Assembly (NCBI GenBank): GCA_964633725.1
Contig: CAZWHY010000050.1
Coordinates: 1-20,779 of the forward strand
Direction: 5' to 3'
Source of the DNA: Berkiella_A sp964633725
Lineage (GTDB): Bacteria; Pseudomonadota; Gammaproteobacteria; Berkiellales; Berkiellaceae
Length of the DNA stretch: 20,779 nt
The notes below the pieces were generated by a model. The model was not told the origin of the DNA, ran no database searches, and worked only from the letters and a program-made list of their open reading frames with translations. The position numbers were made by a program, and so were the translations under genes. This document shows, piece by piece, positions 17,536 to 20,779 of the stretch (the first letter of the stretch is position 1; each line of letters opens with the position of its first letter).

Positions 17536-17964
17536 TTACATCCAGGCTAGCATAAAATCATTCCTCTTAGCTATTAAACTGTTTTTTATTAATGTCGTGC
17601 CGGCAATTAGAGCAACTTGTGAGCTTTGCGAATTAGTTACTCTTATTAGCCTGGCATCCAGGATAAAATCTTGATGAGCGCGTATAATAACTGCCACTAT
17701 CCGGGCAAGCCCGGCTAGTGGCACTAATGTCCGAGACGACGGAAAAGAGATTGGCGTACTTTTAAAAATAGCACCTAAAATAATGCGACAAATTATGCAG
17801 GTTCCCAAAGGGTTTTTTCTAGATTTTTTTAACTGTCGGATCTGACGTTCTGATAATCCCAATATTTTTGCTGCGGCAACTTGCGTGAGGTTACGCATAA
17901 CCACAGATTGTATCACTGACACTTTGCTCAGTTCCTGAGCGTTCATTCTCAAATATTCCTGCAT
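17536..17964 (-). pseudogene. Truncated transposase, N-terminal helix-turn-helix only
   Basis: The 142-codon frame begins with residues typical of ISNCY-family transposases: MQEYLRMNAQELSKVSVIQS, then the helix-turn-helix LTQVAAAKILGLSERQIRQL (about residues 26-45). A textbook AGGAGG (plus-strand 17972-17977) lies 7 bases before the ATG at 17964. After about residue 48 the sequence no longer looks like a transposase: the Arg/Lys-rich linker and DDE integrase core are missing and the frame runs through a GC-rich palindrome. I read this as a gene whose body has been deleted and replaced by unrelated DNA. If translated it would give a small DNA-binding peptide. Confidence 0.65.
17692..17723. repeat. 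GC-rich 32-base palindrome (REP-like hairpin)
   Basis: TGCCACTA-T-CCGGG-CAAG-CCCGG-C-TAGTGGCA pairs over 13 of 14 positions around a 4-base loop; the only mismatch is T17700 against C17715. It stands out in AT-rich DNA and lies inside the IS remnant where transposase sequence would be expected. No T-run follows on either side, so it is more like a repetitive extragenic palindrome than a terminator. A smaller hairpin CCTGG-CAT-CCAGG lies nearby at 17650-17662. Confidence 0.75.
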
Positions 17965-18000
17965 TGCTTAGCCTCCTTGTTAGTTTCTCTATTAGTATAT

Positions 18001-18025
18001 GAAAAAACCAACTGACTGTTTTTTC
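18001..18025. repeat. Inverted repeat GAAAAAAC / GTTTTTTC
   Basis: Two perfect 8-base arms (18001-18008 and 18018-18025) flank a 9-base spacer just inside the right end of the IS remnant, upstream of the transposase start. It may belong to the element's promoter or act as a terminator against transcription from outside. Confidence 0.5.
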
Positions 18026-18026
18026 A

Positions 18027-18042
18027 GGACATTTCTAACTTG
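18027..18042 (+). repeat. Right-end inverted repeat of the IS remnant, inner copy
   Basis: GGACATTTCTAACTTG, the inverted partner of the left end at 17511-17526 with a single difference. Confidence 0.65.
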
Positions 18043-18049
18043 TTTAACC

Positions 18050-18065
18050 GGACATTTCTAAATTG
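18050..18065 (+). repeat. Right-end repeat of the IS remnant, outer copy
   Basis: GGACATTTCTAAATTG, a direct repeat of the inner copy 23 bases away with one difference. Like the left end it is preceded by C (CGGACATTT), so this copy may be the true terminus. Paired end repeats of this kind can be transposase binding sites. Confidence 0.6.
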
Positions 18066-18180
18066 CTGCTACAACTGCCTGAATTTCCTGAACTTATTAT
18101 GTGTGTAATGGTCTTAAAATTAGAGTAGGGAACATGGACGGTTTTTCTGTAAGTACACATAAGCATGAGGTTTATATATT

Positions 18181-20779
18181 ATGCCAGATTCAATTGATAG
18201 TGATAGAGTATCGTCTGATAGTGAGGGTTTAGAAGCTGTTGCAGAGTTACAACAAGATTTTCAAGACATTCTACTATCTCTCAGGAAAATTGATCTTTTG
18301 TATCATCAGAAAAAAAATGCAGAGGCTAAGGATGCCATCAGTGACCTGCTAGAAGCGAATACCGGGAAAGATGCCCAAGAATATATTTCACAGATTATTC
18401 AGGATATTCAAAGTGAGAGTGTCTTAAGTGTTGAGCGCCATCCTGACGCAGATGCATATGGTGACTTTTACAACCACAAATTATACCAACAGCTGGTACC
18501 TTATTGCGAGTTAGCTTATTTAACAGAAGGAGTGGGTATTGCTAAAGAGCATGCCCTGAAGCTCTCCGTTGCTTTTAAGCGCACAAGTCTTAGCCCCAAG
18601 GCCAAAGATTCGGCGTTGAAATATATAATTGATAATCTGGATAACAATAAGTATGCGCTTCATGATGCTTGCCTGTTTGTTTTGCCCAATGTATTACAAT
18701 GCAATTTTAGCGAATGGAAGGAAAAAATCCCCAGTAATTTAAACGATGAAGATTTTCGTCATTTGCTTGCAAATGCAGAAAATCTTGATGAGTTGATCGA
18801 GGTTAAGAGTCAGCAATATGGGCGTTTAAAGATAGACAACCAGAATATTGTCAAACAGGTAAAAGAAGAGCTCAAACAGGTGAAAAAGGAAACCGCGTTA
18901 TTTCAGCTCCGTAATGGTGAGGTAGCAGAGGAATATAAAGCTGCCAAAATGCGCTTGGCAGAGCTAGAACTAGAACAAAGGCTTATGGAATTGCCGAGTT
19001 CGTCAGGTGAAAAAATGACCAAGGCAGAGGAAAAGAAGTTAAAAAATGAGGTGGGACAAAACAAAAAAGCAAGAACTGGAGTCAAGAAGACTATTGCTGA
19101 GTTAGAGCGTAAGTATGACATATTAAATTGGATACAGGGACATAAAGACTATTTGCAATTACAAGAACAATTGCAGGCAGAGGGAGATGATATAGAAAGT
19201 ATTGAATTGCTAAAAGATCGTATGAGTGGGCTTGAGGAAAGTCATGCCCCACTTACAGAGAATGAAATGCAGTTACAGCAACGGCAGGATAATTTAGAAC
19301 ATAAGCTAATAGCGTCTCAACAATGGCTGCAAACGCTAAAGGATGAAACCAAAGGAAAAGAGCAAGAAATCTCCAAGGTGAAAAAACAACTCAAACCACT
19401 TAAAAGCAGGCATGGTGATTTGTACGAGGATGAGGCGGTAATTTATACAGAGTTAAATCAAGCGCTTTCACGTCTTTACATTGAACTATATGAGATGAGC
19501 GTCATAAAGGATTTTAGGTCATGCAGTATACATCAATTAAAATCAATGCATGAGCATCTTATTATTAGCCACGATAATATTTATAGCTATATGTTGAAAA
19601 ATGGATTAGTTCAGATTGATTATGAAAGATTCAAAGAATTACAACGTCAAAATGATGATGATATCATTCCCAATTTAACAGTAGAGAGCGATGAGCTTGA
19701 AGAATCAGCAATTTATTTAATGAAGGTGGATGTGATGGAGGATTGGCAAGCGGCTAGAGCTTGTTGTTTTGGCAAGCTTACTCATTGCTGCCAATCATTA
19801 TCTGGCGAGGCAGGTCAGCCGTGTGTCATCCATGGTTTAACTAGCCCGAATGGTGGGTTTTATGTTTTATGTCGCGGTGATGCCAATAACCCTCAACAGG
19901 ATGATGAGGTGCTTGCTCAATGCTGGGCATGGAGAAGCAAGAATAATGCAATTGTTTTTGATTCCATAGAAACGAGTGGCAGTGCCGATGAAGGAACGGT
20001 TAAGTTTATGTATAACAAATTAGCTGAAGAAATGGTTGACAGGGAATATACTCATAAAGTGGCTTGTGGTGCTGGCTCTGGCCTTAGGTTAGGTATAAGC
20101 AATCATGAGCGCGAGCAGTTTAAAGATTATACTGACTATTGTGATTCCAGAAAGCAAAATATTTTGTGCTATAAAGATAAGCCCTACCTTTTTTATGATT
20201 CACGTGGATCTGAAAAAGATCGGACACATGTTATTTTAGATTCTATTATGGCATCGGAAGCCCCATTGGCAATGTCAAAGTTCTTGTGGGGTATTTTGAC
20301 TTGGAATAGTTTTAATGAGGAAGCCTCTCACCAACTTATCTCAATAATGGAAATTAAGGCTACCGAGCACTCTCGAGAAAAGGAGTTTGTAGACATTCAT
20401 AACGCTTTTAATGAACACTTTAATTCTATTAGGGTTGGTGATGAAACGTTACAAGCTATTGAGTGCAGAGTGCTTTCTGTTAACTTTAGAAATAAAAATG
20501 GGGACACCCCTTTGATGTTGGCGGCAAAAAATGGGGAAGCTAAAGCTGTGCAGGTTCTGTTAGCTCTGGGCGCTGATCCCGACTTGAAAAAGAGAGATGG
20601 AAATACAGCGCTAATGTTGGCGGCGATTTATGGGCATACAGACATAGTCTTAGCCCTCATAACAATTAATGCTAAAGATAAGGATGGCCAAACCGCACTG
20701 ATGCTAGCCGCCAAATATGGGCATAAAGACACAGCCTTAGCCCTCATAGAAAGGGGGGCTGATCTTAATGCTAAAGATA
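18181..20779 (+). CDS. Large coiled-coil and ankyrin-repeat protein, effector-like (3' end outside window)
   Basis: The frame starts at ATG 18181, the first start after an in-frame TGA at 18166, with GAGG about 10 bases upstream. It stays open for 866 codons to the window end. There is no signal peptide. Residues 1-200 are helical and acidic. Residues 205-417 form a long Lys/Glu/Gln-rich coiled coil (KQVKEELKQVKKE, LELEQRLMEL). Residues about 519-690 look like a folded alpha/beta domain with several cysteines (ARACCFGKLTHCCQ) and the strand pair AQCWAWRSK (580-588) and IVFDSIE (591-597); I cannot assign it to a family. From about 771 at least three ankyrin repeats follow (GDTPLMLAAKNG, GNTALMLAAIYGH, GQTALMLAAKYGH). 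Ankyrin plus coiled coil without an export signal is typical of type IV-secreted effectors of Legionella, Coxiella and relatives; effector status here is inferred. It lies next to an IS remnant, consistent with accessory DNA. Confidence 0.85.
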   Translation, partial: MPDSIDSDRVSSDSEGLEAVAELQQDFQDILLSLRKIDLLYHQKKNAEAKDAISDLLEANTGKDAQEYISQIIQDIQSESVLSVERHPDADAYGDFYNHKLYQQLVPYCELAYLTEGVGIAKEHALKLSVAFKRTSLSPKAKDSALKYIIDNLDNNKYALHDACLFVLPNVLQCNFSEWKEKIPSNLNDEDFRHLLANAENLDELIEVKSQQYGRLKIDNQNIVKQVKEELKQVKKETALFQLRNGEVAEEYKAAKMRLAELELEQRLMELPSSSGEKMTKAEEKKLKNEVGQNKKARTGVKKTIAELERKYDILNWIQGHKDYLQLQEQLQAEGDDIESIELLKDRMSGLEESHAPLTENEMQLQQRQDNLEHKLIASQQWLQTLKDETKGKEQEISKVKKQLKPLKSRHGDLYEDEAVIYTELNQALSRLYIELYEMSVIKDFRSCSIHQLKSMHEHLIISHDNIYSYMLKNGLVQIDYERFKELQRQNDDDIIPNLTVESDELEESAIYLMKVDVMEDWQAARACCFGKLTHCCQSLSGEAGQPCVIHGLTSPNGGFYVLCRGDANNPQQDDEVLAQCWAWRSKNNAIVFDSIETSGSADEGTVKFMYNKLAEEMVDREYTHKVACGAGSGLRLGISNHEREQFKDYTDYCDSRKQNILCYKDKPYLFYDSRGSEKDRTHVILDSIMASEAPLAMSKFLWGILTWNSFNEEASHQLISIMEIKATEHSREKEFVDIHNAFNEHFNSIRVGDETLQAIECRVLSVNFRNKNGDTPLMLAAKNGEAKAVQVLLALGADPDLKKRDGNTALMLAAIYGHTDIVLALITINAKDKDGQTALMLAAKYGHKDTALALIERGADLNAKD
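20491..20779 (+). repeat. Ankyrin repeat array, cut by the window end
   Basis: Successive Asp-Gly/Asn-Gly turns fall at residues 773-774, 806-807 and 835-836, giving spacings of 33 and 29 residues. The last two units share long stretches at the DNA level (TATGGGCATA.AGACA, TTAGCCCTCATA, AATGCTAAAGATA), indicating fairly recent tandem duplication. The second unit lacks four residues where the others have the Gly-Ala-Asp turn. Confidence 0.85.

Larger units (their letters stand above)
17511..18065 (-). mobile_element. Decayed insertion sequence (ISNCY-like transposase fragment with inverted ends)
   Basis: The left end CAAGTTAAAAATGTCC (17511-17526) is the reverse complement, with one mismatch, of GGACATTTCTAACTTG at 18027-18042. 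A second related copy is at 18050-18065. Between them a minus-strand transposase start with a strong ribosome binding site remains, but only about 50 codons of recognisable transposase survive. The total of about 555 bases is far shorter than a complete element of this type (well over 1 kb), so it has lost most of its interior. No clear target-site duplication was seen. The element separates fimV from the ankyrin gene. Confidence 0.7.

Noticed and set aside
18066..18180. PmrA-type regulator box or strong promoter upstream of the ankyrin gene
   Set aside because: Only a single CTTAAAATT-like half site is visible and no good -35/-10 pair, so a regulatory claim cannot be supported.
18903..19121. 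Minus-strand 72-codon Ser/Leu-rich frame
   Set aside because: It lies opposite the Lys/Glu coiled coil of the ankyrin protein, which is open on the plus strand for 866 codons.

Overview
The window looks like a chromosomal segment of an AT-rich gammaproteobacterium, most likely a host-associated member of the Legionellales (Legionella, Coxiella or Berkiella type). This is an inference. It rests on a conserved gammaproteobacterial housekeeping block (prmB-aroC ... leuCDB-asd-fimV), low-GC codon use, and a large ankyrin-repeat, coiled-coil protein of the kind these bacteria use as secreted effectors. No rRNA, tRNA or CRISPR array was seen.

Layout. (1) 1-3242 is an accessory region with two convergent genes. 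The first is the 3' part of a very acidic protein whose upstream Ala/Glu/Lys-rich helical region is interrupted by two in-frame TAA codons. The second, on the minus strand, is a compact protein built from modules of giant type I-secreted adhesins. (2) 3295-7496, minus strand, is a two-gene RND efflux operon: a periplasmic adaptor followed by the inner-membrane permease, overlapping by 4 bp. (3) 7654-8241 is a divergent two-transmembrane, Lys-rich hypothetical protein. (4) 8393-14880 is a tightly packed plus-strand run: prmB, aroC, a 65-residue membrane protein with a probable TTG start, leuC, leuD, leuB and asd. (5) 14934-17279 is fimV. (6) 17511-18065 is a decayed insertion sequence with inverted ends and a truncated transposase. 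(7) 18181 to the window end is the 5' part (866 codons) of an ankyrin-repeat protein with a long coiled coil and an unassigned central domain.

How the genes work together. PrmB modifies ribosomal protein L3. AroC ends the shikimate pathway. LeuCDB carry out the later leucine steps, and leuA is not in the window. Asd feeds lysine/diaminopimelate, threonine and methionine. FimV is a polar peptidoglycan-associated organiser. In several gammaproteobacteria leuCDB-asd-fimV is followed by truA; here that order is replaced by the IS remnant and the ankyrin gene, so the fimV 3' side looks like a junction between core and accessory DNA. The least explained items are the ankyrin protein's central domain and the small T1SS-adhesin-like protein next to the RND operon.
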